Assembly: GCA_903922455.1 (NCBI GenBank)
Contig: CAIXTT010000349.1
Coordinates: forward strand, 1-32,668
Source of the DNA: an uncultured Bacteroidota bacterium
GTDB taxonomy: Bacteria; Bacteroidota; Bacteroidia; AKYH767-A; OLB10
Length of the DNA: 32,668 nt
Direction of reading: 5' to 3'
Below are positions 6,802 through 15,785 of this stretch, in pieces. Position numbers and translations under genes: made by a program. Below the pieces are notes generated by a model that did not search any database, was not told the DNA's origin, and saw nothing but the letters and a program-made list of their open reading frames with translations. Positions within the stretch are counted from its first letter, which is position 1; every line of letters begins with the position of its first letter.

Positions 6802-8109
6802 TTAATAACTACCGCGAGCGCGAATAGCTTTTGCTACAATTGTGAGTGCATGAACATAAGCTCCCAAGCGCATAGGCACTTTATTCTCTACAGCCACTGC
6901 CCAAACATTATTGAATGCATTGATCATCCATTTGTCGGCTCGATTATTTACTTCTTCTTCGCTATAATAGTATCCAGTACGATTCTGTACCCACTCGAAG
7001 TAAGAAACCGTTACACCACCACCATTAGCCAGAATATCTGGAATGATGATTACTCCTTTTTTATTTAAGATGTCATCTGCATCGGCACTCGTAGGGCCAT
7101 TGGCACCTTCAACAATGAGTTTAGCTTTTATTCTAGATGCATTTTTAGAAGTGATTTGGTTTTCTAATGCACAAGGAGCTAAAATTTCTGTATCTAATTC
7201 CAAAAGTTCAGGGTGACTTATTTCTTTTGCATCTTTAAATCCTTTCAACGTACCATTGTTTTTTTCACAATGTGCTATAGCTTTTTTAATACTGATTCCT
7301 TTCGGATTGTAAAATGCTCCGGTATGATCAGAAATACCAACTACAGTAATTCCGTTTGCTTCAAAATGTTTTGCTGAAATGGATCCAACATTGCCAAAAC
7401 CTTGAACAACGGCTCTAGTTTTCTTGGGATTCATTTTCATTTTTTTCATAGCCTGCAATGCAGCAGTACAAACGCCTCTTCCTGTTGCTTCAACGCGACC
7501 TTGTGATCCGCCTAATAAAAGTGGTTTGCCAGTAACAACACCTGGAGTGAAACTACCATTTACCTTACTGTATTCATCCATCAACCAAGCCATCTCGCGA
7601 CTACTTGTGTTTACGTCTGGAGCAGGAATGTCTTTATCAACTCCAAAAATGTCAGACATGGACACAGTGTATGCCCGAGTTAAACGCTCCAACTCACCAA
7701 CGCTCATCGTTTTTGGATCACAAGTGATACCCCCTTTCGCCCCTCCATAAGGAATTTCTGCAATGGCACATTTAAAAGTCATCCAAGCGGCTAAAGCTTT
7801 TACTTCATGCTCGTCCACTTGCGGATGAAAACGTATTCCACCTTTTGATGGTCCTAGAGCAGTAGAATGAATAACACGATATCCACCAAATACTTTCACG
7901 CGGCCATTGTCCATTTTAATGGGAAGGCTCACTTCAATTATTCGAGATGGAACTTTTACGACTTGGTAAACATCATCTTCTAAATTCATGATTTTTGCAG
8001 CCTGATCGAGGCGTTGCATCATGGAATTAAAAGGGTTTGAATTATCCTCAATCAATAGGGGATCGGCAGTTGGTGCCTTCGTCTTTTTTGAAATCTTTGT
8101 AACGGCCAT
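6802..8109 (-). CDS. Glutamate dehydrogenase (Glu/Leu/Phe/Val family)
   Basis: A hexameric-type amino acid dehydrogenase (435 aa) that interconverts glutamate and 2-oxoglutarate plus ammonia. GPSKGGIRFHP (86-96) contains substrate lysine K89, K113 lies in WMTFKCA, and the catalytic lysine K125 is in PYGGAKGG (120-127). The dinucleotide-binding GFGNVG is at 237-242 in a Rossmann domain. Length is nearer the RocG/GudB-like enzymes (about 420-430 aa) than E. coli GdhA (447 aa), so I give no symbol. Cofactor preference (NAD or NADP) cannot be read safely. The first 25 residues are a Lys/Thr-rich extension. It stands alone, with non-coding gaps of about 100 nt or more on both sides. Confidence 0.92.
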   Translation of the reverse strand: MAVTKISKKTKAPTADPLLIEDNSNPFNSMMQRLDQAAKIMNLEDDVYQVVKVPSRIIEVSLPIKMDNGRVKVFGGYRVIHSTALGPSKGGIRFHPQVDEHEVKALAAWMTFKCAIAEIPYGGAKGGITCDPKTMSVGELERLTRAYTVSMSDIFGVDKDIPAPDVNTSSREMAWLMDEYSKVNGSFTPGVVTGKPLLLGGSQGRVEATGRGVCTAALQAMKKMKMNPKKTRAVVQGFGNVGSISAKHFEANGITVVGISDHTGAFYNPKGISIKKAIAHCEKNNGTLKGFKDAKEISHPELLELDTEILAPCALENQITSKNASRIKAKLIVEGANGPTSADADDILNKKGVIIIPDILANGGGVTVSYFEWVQNRTGYYYSEEEVNNRADKWMINAFNNVWAVAVENKVPMRLGAYVHALTIVAKAIRARGSY

Positions 8110-8207
8110 GTATTAGGTTTTGGCTGACGAAATTAGATAAAAAGCAAATAGCATTGACTATTTATTAAGGATATATTTTTAAAAATTTGATATTTTTGTG
8201 CTGTTGC

Positions 8208-9251
8208 TCAGTGAGTTGCGTTCTTTTTCTGGTCAATAACAAATTGGTATAAGTCATGTGCAGTTAAAATGGGGGTAAGATTGAATTCATCTTGTTGATT
8301 TCGATATCGATAAAATGACATGAAAAAGGTGTTATTGGGTAATTTATTTTGGGTAAAGTCAAATCGATATCGGTGCGGATGGTATAATGGCAACTGATTA
8401 ATTCCCGCCATAATTTCTGCGATTTTTTTATACTTAAGATGTAATTTTTCTACACGATGGACATGAGCAGGAAAGTGGAGATATAAACTGTCCAATGAAT
8501 GCACTGCTTGGATCATATAATCTCCATACATTTTTTCATCACTTTGAAATTGGATGTAGTTCGTATAGGGGAGTCCGTTAGTTCCATATTTGTGTTTTAA
8601 AAATTGAATGGCTCCTTGTTCACCTACATAAGTAGCGAAGTTTTCATTGTAATCTACACTCCCCGGTAAATAGAGTGTAGTATGCGTTAATTCATGGATG
8701 ATAAGTTCCGCTAATTGTCCTTCACTTCTTTTTAGCATATTGCTTAGTATAGGATCTTCAAACCACCCCAGTGTACTCCACGCTGCCGTAGGTCGATATT
8801 CTACATCGTATCCTAGATCTTCTATTTTTTTTAATTCGGGCTGTCCTCGCTCTTTCTCAAAAAATCCTTTGTACGAAACATTACCAAGAAATGGAAAATT
8901 CCATTCATAGTCTTGCATAGAAAAAGGGCTGCATGCTGTGATTACCCACAAAACAGGTTTTCCTTTTTGATCGTATACCTTGGTGTAGTTTTCAGAAACG
9001 ATTAATCCGAGCGAATCGTGAGCGAACTTTTTAATTTCATGAATGATTCGAAGTTTAGCTTTTAAACTATCTGGAAAATGAGGGTCATTGAGTTTTGTTT
9101 CGATGGGCGCTGCGTAGTAAAGTATTTTCACCTGACCTTTTAATTGCGCAATACCATAATTGACAAGCTGAAAATTGAATATGGAATATCCAATGATAAA
9201 AAGTAGCACTAAGTATGAAAATATTTTTAAGGATTTCAGTAGGATTTTCAT
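8208..9251 (-). CDS. Membrane-anchored putative aminopeptidase (COG4324/PF10023 type)
   Basis: A 347-aa predicted zinc aminopeptidase with one N-terminal membrane segment (residues 8-30); the rest is probably periplasmic. HELTH (186-190) is the HExxH zinc site, and the YNENFATYVGEQGA block (201-214) 13 residues later supplies a third-ligand glutamate candidate (E203), the arrangement of the uncharacterised aminopeptidase family PF10023. The start codon overlaps the stop of the upstream DUF2723 gene by 4 bp (ATGA), so translation is probably coupled. Substrate is unknown. Confidence in a metalloprotease is high, in true aminopeptidase activity moderate. Confidence 0.8.
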   Translation of the reverse strand: MKILLKSLKIFSYLVLLFIIGYSIFNFQLVNYGIAQLKGQVKILYYAAPIETKLNDPHFPDSLKAKLRIIHEIKKFAHDSLGLIVSENYTKVYDQKGKPVLWVITACSPFSMQDYEWNFPFLGNVSYKGFFEKERGQPELKKIEDLGYDVEYRPTAAWSTLGWFEDPILSNMLKRSEGQLAELIIHELTHTTLYLPGSVDYNENFATYVGEQGAIQFLKHKYGTNGLPYTNYIQFQSDEKMYGDYMIQAVHSLDSLYLHFPAHVHRVEKLHLKYKKIAEIMAGINQLPLYHPHRYRFDFTQNKLPNNTFFMSFYRYRNQQDEFNLTPILTAHDLYQFVIDQKKNATH

Positions 9252-11155
9252 GAGGAGCGACGAAATAAGAATTTCATCTTCTTTTTCATTTGGTTTTGTT
9301 GACGTTTTATAATTCGATAATTATTTTCAGCTAATCCTTCTCTTTTCGTATCACCCAATTGTTTCCAATTCCCTCTTTGAAAATCCAATGCAGCTTCTAA
9401 GTCTACCAATTTATCAGAGGCCGATGGATCCCATTGTGCATGATAATTTTGTAGCCAATTGTGATTGAATTGTAAGAACTCATCATTGCCAATTCCTGGT
9501 CTGCTAGATACATAACTTCCACTGATATGCGCTGTTGAAAAAACGTTTTGTTGACTCAAAAAAACATAGGCTTTGGGATCCGCAACAAATGCTAAGTTGT
9601 TCTTCGCGCAGTACTGTTGCAGTTCTTTTACTACTTGTAAAAAAGCTTGTAACAAATCGGGTTGATCGAGTGTGCAACCTGTATTGTATATCTCTTCAGG
9701 ATGGTATTTTTCTAAAAGTGAAATGTAACGATCGTAAGCCGGTTTTACTGCTGCATAAACTTCTGGATTATTTCTTCGGAATAAATCATAATGTGTAAAT
9801 TTTAAATCGTAATTTAACACACAAAGATCTTTTCGAAATCCCGTTTTGATGCGAGCATAGTTATAGTTAATGATATTGGTCCAGTCGGCAATTAAAACAA
9901 CACTTCCTTTCTCGATGGAGTTGTCGAGATCTTTCATGAGCGAAGTGCTTAAGTCGAAAGTAGTAAGTGATGTTTTCGGATAATTAACTCCGCCTTGTAT
10001 TAACAAAAGTACTGGAAGAACTATTCTCGCTTGAGGATGCCATGTACTCAGTTGAGCCATCCCTAATGCAGCGAAAAAACCCATCAGATAAAAGGGAGTG
10101 CATAAATAAGCATCGGTATCGGCAGTTTGATCGATTCTCAATTGGTAAATAAGTAGAAATAGATAGTAAAATGTGATTCCAAACCACAAACGATGTTTCT
10201 TGGCAGAAATTAAATAGATAATGCCCATCAAAATAAAAATAAGGAAAATGAAAAATTGTTCGAAGCTAATTCTAAAGAAGTAGGGGATACGCATACCCAC
10301 AATTCCTTTCACCTCAGCTTGCGTATTTTTAATCCATGCTCCTCCTGAAAGATGATATATTAATCGATCGAAAGTGTTCGGACTTCCAAATGCAAAGGGT
10401 AACTCTGCCGAGGCGCGAACATAAATCCATCCATAAAATAAAATAAAAATACCACCCGAAATGAGGAGTAGCATTTTAGAATCTTTTCCCAAAAGTTCAT
10501 TCCAGTTTATTTTTTCTTTTTCGATTTTTTTCTTCGCGTTGATTTTATTCACCAACCATCCATGTGGCCAAAGCAGAACTATGATGGGAATGAATAGAAT
10601 GATGGTTAAGTGATGGTTCGCCAAACCAATCCCTAACCCAAGAGCTGCTAGATAAGTTCCGACCTTGTGGTATCCTGTTTCTCTTCGAAGAAGTCCGTAA
10701 AAGATAATCCCAATACATAAAACTTGTAAACTATAAACTTCAACTGAATGTGACCAGTGCCAAAGCGTAGTTCCGGTTACAGGAGCTAATGCAGTGCATA
10801 TGGCGATGAGGTAAAAGGTGGTTCTGTTTAATTGAGTATAGGTATTCTTTAGCAAGATGATTACACTTAAAAATAGAAGGACCGAAGCAAAGCTCATGCA
10901 TAAACTACTAAATAAAACCAGACTCGGTATATGAGCTAATCCGAAAACGGAAAGCATTGTGGTGAAAACTTTACTTAATAGTACATAAGCAGGAAATCCA
11001 GGAGCATGCGCAATACCCGTTAATTCATTTACTAGTGCAAATTCAGCAGCGTCGGCGAATCCTAATGAATTAAAATTTGCATTCATTAGAGAGATAATTA
11101 CACTCACCAAAAATACGAGTAGACACCCAAAGCGTGAAATAGTTTTTTCTGTCAT
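9248..11155 (-). CDS. DUF2723 multi-pass membrane protein, GT-C glycosyltransferase-like
   Basis: A 635-aa protein with many hydrophobic segments in the first ~400 residues and a soluble C-terminal third. The N-terminal loop with D35 in SLGFADAAEFA and the AHAPGFPAY-like stretch near 48-56 sit where GT-C enzymes carry their acidic catalytic motif, and GLANHHLTI is typical of DUF2723. The eukaryotic relative TMEM260 is a protein O-mannosyltransferase, so transfer of a lipid-linked sugar to exported protein is a reasonable but unproven guess. It overlaps the aminopeptidase gene by 4 bp and lies 63 nt after the spermidine-synthase-like gene, all on one strand. The C-terminal ~230 residues resemble nothing I can name. 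Confidence 0.82.
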   Translation of the reverse strand: MTEKTISRFGCLLVFLVSVIISLMNANFNSLGFADAAEFALVNELTGIAHAPGFPAYVLLSKVFTTMLSVFGLAHIPSLVLFSSLCMSFASVLLFLSVIILLKNTYTQLNRTTFYLIAICTALAPVTGTTLWHWSHSVEVYSLQVLCIGIIFYGLLRRETGYHKVGTYLAALGLGIGLANHHLTIILFIPIIVLLWPHGWLVNKINAKKKIEKEKINWNELLGKDSKMLLLISGGIFILFYGWIYVRASAELPFAFGSPNTFDRLIYHLSGGAWIKNTQAEVKGIVGMRIPYFFRISFEQFFIFLIFILMGIIYLISAKKHRLWFGITFYYLFLLIYQLRIDQTADTDAYLCTPFYLMGFFAALGMAQLSTWHPQARIVLPVLLLIQGGVNYPKTSLTTFDLSTSLMKDLDNSIEKGSVVLIADWTNIINYNYARIKTGFRKDLCVLNYDLKFTHYDLFRRNNPEVYAAVKPAYDRYISLLEKYHPEEIYNTGCTLDQPDLLQAFLQVVKELQQYCAKNNLAFVADPKAYVFLSQQNVFSTAHISGSYVSSRPGIGNDEFLQFNHNWLQNYHAQWDPSASDKLVDLEAALDFQRGNWKQLGDTKREGLAENNYRIIKRQQNQMKKKMKFLFRRSS

Positions 11156-11218
11156 AGGTATAGATTGAATAACGAAAATAATATAATTTGAAACACCTAC
11201 CAGTATAATTTGTGAGAT

Positions 11219-11824
11219 TTATTTCCTCACAGCATGTATGATGAGGTTGGCTCCATTAATTTTTTTCATGTAGTTCACTTCATGCCCGCTTAATTGCAAT
11301 TCTTCGGTTACATTTTTTATTTTATCAACATCGGTAAAGGCATTGAAAAGAATTCTGCCTCCTAAATTCGTTTTTTGTGAAAGATGTTTCCAAAATTCAC
11401 GTGAAAGTAATTTCCCGGGTATTTTATCATCAATAAAAACATCGACTAAAATTAAATCAAATTTTCGAGTTCTTTTTTTCACGTATTCTGCTGCATCGAT
11501 GCATTCGATTTTTAAATCTTTGTTAGGGATAATATTAAATTCATATTGAGCAATATCAATGATAACAGGATCAATTTCTACGGCAACTATTTTTCCAGTG
11601 AATTTAAATTTATTTTTGAGCAATTCGATAGACGATCCACCACCCATTCCTAAAATAAGAATACGTTTAATACCGCGAAAAGGGATTTGATCGAGGGTTA
11701 ACTCCCATACTTTCTGTAAATTCCCGTAACTGTAGCTCGTATTTTTACTGTCAAGGACCTTTTGCCCATCCACATAATTTATTTCCAGAATCCCACTGTA
11801 TTTCGATCGGATGAGCTGCGTCAT
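11219..11824 (-). CDS. Spermidine-synthase-like SAM-fold protein
   Basis: A 201-aa single-domain protein with the polyamine synthase/methyltransferase Rossmann fold. The nucleotide loop ILGMGGGSS is near residues 56-64, VAVEIDPVI near 80-88 carries the acidic ribose-binding residue, and DLILVDVFID near 123-132 matches the strand-4 region. It is shorter than true SpeE (about 280 aa): only a small N-terminal beta region precedes the fold, so substrate and even reaction are uncertain. It is first of three minus-strand genes with DUF2723 and the aminopeptidase. A near-match -7 box (TACTTTCG, plus 11844-11851) lies about 20 nt upstream. Confidence 0.75.
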   Translation of the reverse strand: MTQLIRSKYSGILEINYVDGQKVLDSKNTSYSYGNLQKVWELTLDQIPFRGIKRILILGMGGGSSIELLKNKFKFTGKIVAVEIDPVIIDIAQYEFNIIPNKDLKIECIDAAEYVKKRTRKFDLILVDVFIDDKIPGKLLSREFWKHLSQKTNLGGRILFNAFTDVDKIKNVTEELQLSGHEVNYMKKINGANLIIHAVRK

Positions 11825-11919
11825 TGCTAAATCTTTGTTAATGCGAAAGTAAAGATTCTTTTTGATGAACTTGATTTTATAGCTTGCAAATCAAAGGGAA
11901 GTACAATTTTGAAGATTAA

Positions 11920-11952
11920 TTGTAACTCCTAAGGGGATTAAAATTATATTTG
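11920..11952 (+). promoter_or_regulatory. Predicted pepD promoter
   Basis: TTG at 11920-11922, a 22-nt spacer, then TATATTTG at 11945-11952, an exact TAnnTTTG -7 box. The ATG of pepD follows 17 nt later, giving a leader of roughly 10 nt. Confidence 0.5.
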
Positions 11953-11969
11953 TAGGATAAGCTAAAATT

Positions 11970-13433
11970 ATGTCGTCAGAAATTCGTCAATTACAACCTC
12001 AATCACTTTGGAAACATTTTGTCGATTTAAATGCCGTGCCTCGACCTTCTAAAAAGGAAGAACGAGTGATTCAATTCATGAAGGACTTTGGAACCCAACT
12101 CGGACTGGAAACATTTGAAGATGACATTCGAAATGTGATTATTCGCAAGCCTGCTACCAAAGGCATGGAGAATCGTAAAGCGATTGTGCTGCAAAGCCAT
12201 TTGGATATGGTGCATCAAAAAAATAATGATACCATTTTTGATTTTGATAAGGAGGGCATTAACATGACTATTGATGGTGATTGGGTACGAGCAAAAGGAA
12301 CAACGTTAGGTGCAGATAATGGAATTGGTGTGGCCACTATCATGGCGATTTTGGCAAGTAACGATATTCCTCATCCTGCCATTGATGCCTTGTTTACCAT
12401 CGATGAGGAAACGGGTATGACAGGCGCACTCAATTTGAAAGGTGGAATTTTGAAAGGTGAAATATTATTGAATCTCGATACCGAGCAGGATGATGAAATT
12501 GATATTGGTTGTGCTGGTGGAATCGACGTCACTGCAAAACGATCCTATCAAGAGGAAAATATTCCTGCAGATCATATAGGGTATACGCTTACTGTTAGTG
12601 GATTGAATGGCGGACATAGCGGCATGGATATTCATAAAGGTTTAGGTAATGCAAATAAACTGATGATTAGAATTTTGTATGCTATATCGAGGGAGTTAAA
12701 TGCGAGAGTAACGAGCATCAATGGAGGAAGTCTTAGAAATGCGATTCCACGAGAAAGTGTTTCAGTAGTTACCATCGCTAAGGATAGTGAATCACAGATG
12801 GCCACCTTAATTTCGGCACTTTCAGAAGAAATAAAAGCTGAATATATTACGATGGAACCAGGACTTAACATCACCATGGTTTCAGTAGCCACTCCCCAAA
12901 AAGGAATGAAAGCCGACGATCAGAATCGAATCCTCAATGCTATTTATACTGCGAATAATGGAGTTTATAGAATGAGCGCCGATATTCCCGATTTAGTAGA
13001 AACGAGTAATAACGTTGCTCGTGTTTTATTAGAGAACGGAGAATTGATGATTGGCTGTTTAACTCGCTCCTCTGTAGAGTCATCAAAAATGGATTTGGCG
13101 AATGCACTTCGCGCTGCTTTTGAATTGGCTGGTTGCGACGTTGTTTTTTCAGGAAACTATCCCGGTTGGACACCCAACGTACATTCTCCAATTTTAAAAA
13201 CGATGGAAGGAATCTACGAGAAATTATTTAACGAAAAACCAAAAGTAGTTGCTTGTCACGCCGGATTGGAATGTGGCATTTTAGGCGCAAATTATCCTGG
13301 AATGGATATGATCTCCTTCGGTCCAACCATTCTCGGTGCCCATAGCCCCGACGAACGTGTTTCAATTTCCAGTGTACAAAAATATTGGAAGTTTGTTTTA
13401 GAAATACTTAAAGAAATTCCCACGATAAAATAG
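11970..13433 (+). CDS. pepD: Cytosol nonspecific dipeptidase (aminoacyl-histidine dipeptidase)
   Basis: PepD (487 aa) is an M20-family di-zinc dipeptidase that recycles dipeptides, including Xaa-His, in the cytosol. The first metal site is in SHLDMVHQ (H77, catalytic D79), the bridging D116 is in GADNGIG (114-120), the E146-E147 pair is in IDEETGMTG, and D170 is in LNLDTE. The last ligand is the histidine in GAHSPDE near residue 460. Length matches the E. coli protein (485 aa), including the inserted lid domain. It is monocistronic, divergent from the spermidine-synthase-like gene. The TAG stop is itself the first TAG of a TAGCTTC heptamer array. Confidence 0.95.
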   Translation: MSSEIRQLQPQSLWKHFVDLNAVPRPSKKEERVIQFMKDFGTQLGLETFEDDIRNVIIRKPATKGMENRKAIVLQSHLDMVHQKNNDTIFDFDKEGINMTIDGDWVRAKGTTLGADNGIGVATIMAILASNDIPHPAIDALFTIDEETGMTGALNLKGGILKGEILLNLDTEQDDEIDIGCAGGIDVTAKRSYQEENIPADHIGYTLTVSGLNGGHSGMDIHKGLGNANKLMIRILYAISRELNARVTSINGGSLRNAIPRESVSVVTIAKDSESQMATLISALSEEIKAEYITMEPGLNITMVSVATPQKGMKADDQNRILNAIYTANNGVYRMSADIPDLVETSNNVARVLLENGELMIGCLTRSSVESSKMDLANALRAAFELAGCDVVFSGNYPGWTPNVHSPILKTMEGIYEKLFNEKPKVVACHAGLECGILGANYPGMDMISFGPTILGAHSPDERVSISSVQKYWKFVLEILKEIPTIK

Positions 13434-13451
13434 CTTCTAGCTTCTAGCTCT
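13431..13451 (+). repeat. TAGCTTC heptamer array that includes the pepD stop
   Basis: Three 7-bp units TAGCTTC, TAGCTTC, TAGCTCT. The first TAG is the pepD stop; the next two TAGs, at 13438 and 13445, occupy the other two frames. Confidence 0.75.
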
Positions 13452-13461
13452 AACATTCTAC

Positions 13462-13482
13462 AACTAACAACTAACAACTAAC
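13462..13482. repeat. AACTAAC heptamer array
   Basis: Three perfect AACTAAC units. The plus strand has TAA and the minus strand has TAG (GTTAGTT) in each unit, so both strands are closed in all three frames. The truncated exported ORF on the minus strand terminates inside it. Confidence 0.75.
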
Positions 13483-13572
13483 TACTATCCCCGGTTTCAC
13501 ATCTTCAATTTTCTGCGCCGCTGCAACAAAAGGAGACACAAGAATTAATAAACTTGAAAATACTTTTTTCAT
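13471..13572 (-). pseudogene. Truncated 5' end of an exported protein
   Basis: A 33-codon ORF beginning MKKVFSSLLILVSPFVAAAQ, a convincing Bacteroidota signal peptide with cleavage probably after AAA or AAAQ, followed by only ten mature residues. Its last codons (VVSC) come from the AACTAAC heptamer array and it stops within that array. I read it as the start of a secreted-protein gene whose body has been lost or replaced by repeats. A real micropeptide cannot be ruled out. An in-frame extension upstream to 13740 only translates the ATCCG repeat and is not credible. Confidence 0.45.
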
Positions 13573-13646
13573 ATAAATTTTATTGGAAGTTAATTCAATC
13601 GTTGGAATTATAAAGTAGATCAGAACTTGAAGTGTCAGAGAAAAAA

Positions 13647-13684
13647 ATCCGCTGACATCCGCTAAATCCGCGTCATTTGTGTTC
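13647..13684. repeat. Four-unit ATCCG array, copy 2
   Basis: Units ATCCGCTGAC, ATCCGCTAA, ATCCGCGTC, ATTTGTGTTC. It is preceded by TCAGAGAAAA, as copy 1 at 89-127 is preceded by TCAGAGAACA. Both copies have four units, with a final word related to ATCCGCGTTC. Confidence 0.7.
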
Positions 13685-13733
13685 ACATTTTTCAATATCA
13701 CTTCTCGGGTCCACTGTTGGTTCAAAGCGCAGC

Positions 13734-13762
13734 AATTCACAATTCACAATTCACTAATTCAC
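13734..13762 (-). repeat. GTGAATT heptamer array at the fadE 3' end
   Basis: Plus-strand AATTCAC repeated four times (13734, 13741, 13748, and 13756 after a one-base slip), ending seven bases from the fadE stop codon. In the fadE direction each unit reads GTGAATT, placing TGA in all three frames. On the plus strand the units contain no stop. Confidence 0.7.
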
Positions 13763-13768
13763 CAATTG

Positions 13769-15571
13769 TTAAAACGGATACTTATTCGCATCAATCATCG
13801 CTTTTGCAATTCTTCTTCTTGTCGCCACCGTATTCACGGGTGCCATCTTACTAAAACGTTTTAAACCCATCAACAACATACGTTGTTCATCACCTTCACA
13901 CATGGCATTAATTGCATTCTTACCATTCACATTTAATCGATCAATTGCATCATTTACATAAGTACTGGTCATGTCAATTTGTAATGCACAGGCTTCTGCT
14001 CCTTTAGTGGCGACTAATTTTTGCGTTCTTAACAAAATAGATTCAGCCATAAATGTATCGATGGCCATATCAGCAATACGCATAATAAGTTCTTGCTCCT
14101 TAGCTAATGTCATCATGTATTTTTGAACTGCAGTTCCAGCGACCATCAAAATTGCTTTTTTCATGTTGGCAATTACTTTGGTTTCTTCATCAAAAAGTTG
14201 ATTGTTGCCATTGCCAAATTCAGGAATACCCATCAATTCTTTTTGAATCGCCATGGCATGACCCATTAAATCCAATTCTCCTTTCATCGCACGTTTTAAA
14301 ATCATATCGACGGCAAGCAATCGATTAATTTCATTTGTTCCTTCAAATATTCTATTGATACGAGAGTCGCGATAGGCACGATCCATAGGGAAGTCGGCGG
14401 AATATCCGTAACCACCATAAATTTGTACACCTTCATCTACTACAAAATCCAGGACTTCAGATCCAGCAACCTTTAAAATAGCACACTCTACCGCATATTC
14501 TTCAGCCGCACCTAGCAATGCACTTTCAAATGATTTCCCATTCGCCATCATCTCCTCTTCTTTATTTTCGATGAGTCCACTCACTCTGTATATGGCCGAT
14601 TCAATAGCAAAAATGCGAATCGCTTGTTCTGCTAATTTATGTTTGATAGCTCCAAACTTGGAGATGGGTAATTTAAATTGTTCTCTGGTATTTGCATATT
14701 CTACCGACTGCGTACAAACTTGTTTTGATCCACCTAAAGCAGCAGCTGCTAATTTTGCTCTACCAATATTTAATATGTTGAAAGCGATAAGATGTCCTTT
14801 ACCAATTTCTCCTAAAACATTTTCAACGGGAACTTTACAATCCATAAAAAATACTTGACGAGTAGAAGATCCTTTAATTCCCATTTTATGCTCCTCTTCA
14901 CCCAATGACAAACCCGCATAATCTTTCTCCACAATAAATCCGGTGAATTTATCTCCATCCACTTGAGCAAAAACGGTGAAAACATCTGCAAAGCCAGCAT
15001 TGGTAATCCACATTTTTTGTCCGTTAAGAATATAATGTTTTCCATCCGAAGAAAGTACAGCTTTAGTTTTAGCAGCTAATGCATCAGAACCAGATCCGGG
15101 CTCTGTTAAACAATACGATCCTTTAAATTCTCCAGTAGAAAGTTTAGGAAGGTATTTTGCCTTTTGTACTTCTGTTCCAAAATACAAAATGGGTAACGTG
15201 CCAATTCCGGTATGTGCTGCCATCGCTACTGAAAAAGAATGTCCAGCACCCAATACTTCCGTCATCAACATGCCCGTCAAAAAATCTTTTCCAAACCCTC
15301 CATATTGTTCTGGAATGGAAACGCCAAGCAAACCTAATTCGCCTGCTTTGTCTACCATAGAAGCCATTAAGCCGGGCTCCATAGCATCAATACGATCAAG
15401 GTTGGGATAAATATTTTGTACTAAGAACTCATGAGCCATATCGGCCATCATGCGATGTTCTTCGTTGAATTCTTCGGGTGTAAAAACGGAATTTGGGTCT
15501 GTTGTGCGTATGATAAATTCTCCGCCTTTCAGTAAGGATACTTCGCTATTAGTTTTTGTTTGAGTGGACAT
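13769..15571 (-). CDS. fadE: Acyl-CoA dehydrogenase, VLCAD/FadE type
   Basis: A 600-aa FAD enzyme for the first oxidation step of beta-oxidation. The N-terminal helical domain is followed by CLTEPGSGSDA (154-164), the FAD/substrate loop, and IYGGYGY (384-390). The catalytic base is expected at E410 in RIFEGTNEI. Residues ~430-600 form an additional C-terminal helical domain as in very-long-chain enzymes, which suggests long-chain substrates. B. subtilis FadE is close in length (about 594 aa, from memory) and is encoded after fadN and fadA, the same order found here on this strand though at a distance. It is divergent from sua5 and convergent with pepD. Confidence 0.93.
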   Translation of the reverse strand: MSTQTKTNSEVSLLKGGEFIIRTTDPNSVFTPEEFNEEHRMMADMAHEFLVQNIYPNLDRIDAMEPGLMASMVDKAGELGLLGVSIPEQYGGFGKDFLTGMLMTEVLGAGHSFSVAMAAHTGIGTLPILYFGTEVQKAKYLPKLSTGEFKGSYCLTEPGSGSDALAAKTKAVLSSDGKHYILNGQKMWITNAGFADVFTVFAQVDGDKFTGFIVEKDYAGLSLGEEEHKMGIKGSSTRQVFFMDCKVPVENVLGEIGKGHLIAFNILNIGRAKLAAAALGGSKQVCTQSVEYANTREQFKLPISKFGAIKHKLAEQAIRIFAIESAIYRVSGLIENKEEEMMANGKSFESALLGAAEEYAVECAILKVAGSEVLDFVVDEGVQIYGGYGYSADFPMDRAYRDSRINRIFEGTNEINRLLAVDMILKRAMKGELDLMGHAMAIQKELMGIPEFGNGNNQLFDEETKVIANMKKAILMVAGTAVQKYMMTLAKEQELIMRIADMAIDTFMAESILLRTQKLVATKGAEACALQIDMTSTYVNDAIDRLNVNGKNAINAMCEGDEQRMLLMGLKRFSKMAPVNTVATRRRIAKAMIDANKYPF

Positions 15572-15749
15572 TTTTTGATTAATTTTATAAAGTATACGTA
15601 TCGAGGAAACAAGGGTTTCAATCCTCTGTGTTTTTCATTTTCGTTATCTCGAAGGTAAGAATTTTGTTTTAGACAAGAATTCTGTTCTATTAGTTTCTTT
15701 CTGCTCTTCTGAACATAAACTTGTTTATAATGGTTAAAACATCCAATTA

Positions 15750-15778
15750 TTGTCCTTGTTCCTTTTATCTTAATTTTG
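15750..15778 (+). promoter_or_regulatory. Predicted sua5 promoter
   Basis: TTG at 15750-15752, an 18-nt spacer, then TAATTTTG at 15771-15778, an exact TAnnTTTG box. The ATG lies 8 nt after the last base of the box, so the transcript may have almost no leader. Confidence 0.5.
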
Positions 15779-15785
15779 TGCTTGG

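Noticed and set aside
13573-13740. N-terminal extension of the truncated exported ORF up to 13740
   Set aside because: It reads through the ATCCG array (giving NTNDADLADVSG) and puts a signal peptide in the middle of the protein, which makes no sense; the start at 13572 is better.
13431-13767. CRISPR array or insertion sequence in the pepD-fadE gap
   Set aside because: Units are 7-10 bp without spacers, there are no cas or transposase genes, and no terminal inverted repeats with target duplications are visible.
15653-15690. Imperfect direct repeat AAGAATTTTGTT / AAGAATTCTGTT between fadE and sua5
   Set aside because: Two short AT-rich copies only, without symmetry or known operator resemblance; likely chance in this composition.
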